A stretch of DNA of 5,880 bases, taken from the NCBI GenBank assembly GCA_016209805.1, contig JACQVJ010000058.1, forward strand, positions 1-5,880. Direction: 5' to 3'. The notes beneath the pieces were generated by a model. It searched no databases and was not told the DNA's origin. It saw only the letters and a program-made list of their open reading frames with translations. A program made the position numbers and the translations under genes. Source of the DNA: Ignavibacteriota bacterium. Its GTDB lineage: Bacteria > Bacteroidota > Ignavibacteria > UBA10030 > UBA6906. Shown piece by piece: positions 5,691-5,880 of this stretch. Position 1 is the stretch's first letter; every line of letters begins with the position of its first letter.

Positions 5691-5880
5691 CTTCGTCCTC
5701 CGGTTTCAGAATAATGCCACGATGCTTGTGCCCGTTGATCTTCACAACAACAGGGTTCTCGAATCTGAGATGGCGTATGTAGTCCCTTTCCTCCGTTGCC
5801 TCTTGTGTCAACAACCACTCCCAGCTGACGAAGCCCTGCTTGATCATTGAGTTGATGGTGAAGTATCCGACCATAAACGA
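5671..5880 (-). CDS. Hypothetical small protein, probably 5'-truncated by window
   Basis: I do not recognise this protein. The frame is open from the right edge of the window (codons TCG TTT before the ATG at 5874) to TAA at 5671-5673. The start could be ATG 5874, ATG 5847, or further upstream outside the window. From ATG 5874 it would be 67 residues. The visible part is soluble and mixed in character, beginning with an aromatic and hydrophobic segment (MVGYFTINSMIKQGFVSWEW), then a charged stretch (QEATEERDYIRHLRFENP), then a likely pair of beta strands (VVVKINGHKHRGIILKPEDE). There is no signal peptide or membrane segment in view. Its last 20 bases overlap the zinc-ribbon gene and carry that gene's ribosome binding site just upstream, which supports it being a real translated gene in the same operon as glutamate dehydrogenase. 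Confidence 0.6.
   Translation of the reverse strand, partial: SFMVGYFTINSMIKQGFVSWEWLLTQEATEERDYIRHLRFENPVVVKINGHKHRGIILKPEDEVATRRI
5697..5701 (-). promoter_or_regulatory. Strong Shine-Dalgarno deciding a TTG start
   Basis: GGAGG on the minus strand, six bases before the TTG at 5690 and inside the coding sequence of the upstream gene. It is the main reason to accept TTG as the start of the zinc-ribbon gene. Confidence 0.75.

Noticed and set aside
5603..5818. 71-codon minus-strand frame overlapping the two small genes
   Set aside because: It conflicts with the frames supported by the GGAGG/TTG start and the operon spacing, and its product has the Arg/Cys-rich look of an off-frame translation.

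Overview
The window reads as ordinary bacterial chromosome at moderate GC. It probably comes from the Bacteroidota/Chlorobiota (FCB) side of the tree. The support is indirect: the first gene is an M64-type metallopeptidase of the kind common in Bacteroidota, and the upstream region of the response regulator carries a TTG / TAnnTTTG promoter-like element typical of that group. Good Shine-Dalgarno sequences in front of several genes fit a Chlorobiota/Ignavibacteria-like member at least as well as a classical Bacteroides. This placement is inference. No tRNA, rRNA, CRISPR array, insertion sequence or phage gene is visible.

Layout. (1) Positions 1-1377, plus strand: the 3' part of a secreted M64 family zinc peptidase gene whose start lies before the window. 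(2) Positions 1403-1428: a strong hairpin that can terminate transcription from both sides, between convergent genes. (3) Positions 1452-3202, minus strand: a tightly overlapping two-gene unit encoding a small outer-membrane-type lipoprotein and then a coiled-coil protein with an N-terminal signal peptide and a C-terminal membrane anchor. Neither is a family I recognise. A sigma70-like promoter sits just upstream at about 3245-3273. (4) Positions 3203-3791: nearly 600 bases without a convincing gene, holding two divergent promoter candidates, two small hairpins and a repeated TWAGGTCC-type word. (5) Positions 3792-4220, plus strand: a stand-alone receiver-domain response regulator with its phosphorylation residues intact. 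(6) Positions 4242-5880, minus strand: an apparent operon read from the window's right edge, with an unrecognised small protein (5' end probably outside), a 64-residue zinc-ribbon protein and a complete hexameric-type glutamate dehydrogenase.

How they fit together: the glutamate dehydrogenase joins carbon and nitrogen metabolism (glutamate / 2-oxoglutarate / ammonium). Its two small upstream partners overlap or abut closely, so they are probably co-translated with it, but their role is unknown. The lipoprotein plus coiled-coil pair looks like an envelope module, with the two products likely acting on the same side of the cell envelope. The peptidase is probably exported. Nothing in the sequence ties the response regulator to either neighbour except shared or adjacent intergenic DNA. 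The best candidates for something undescribed are the lipoprotein/coiled-coil pair, the zinc-ribbon/glutamate dehydrogenase coupling, and the structured long intergenic region. None is strong evidence for a new system by itself.
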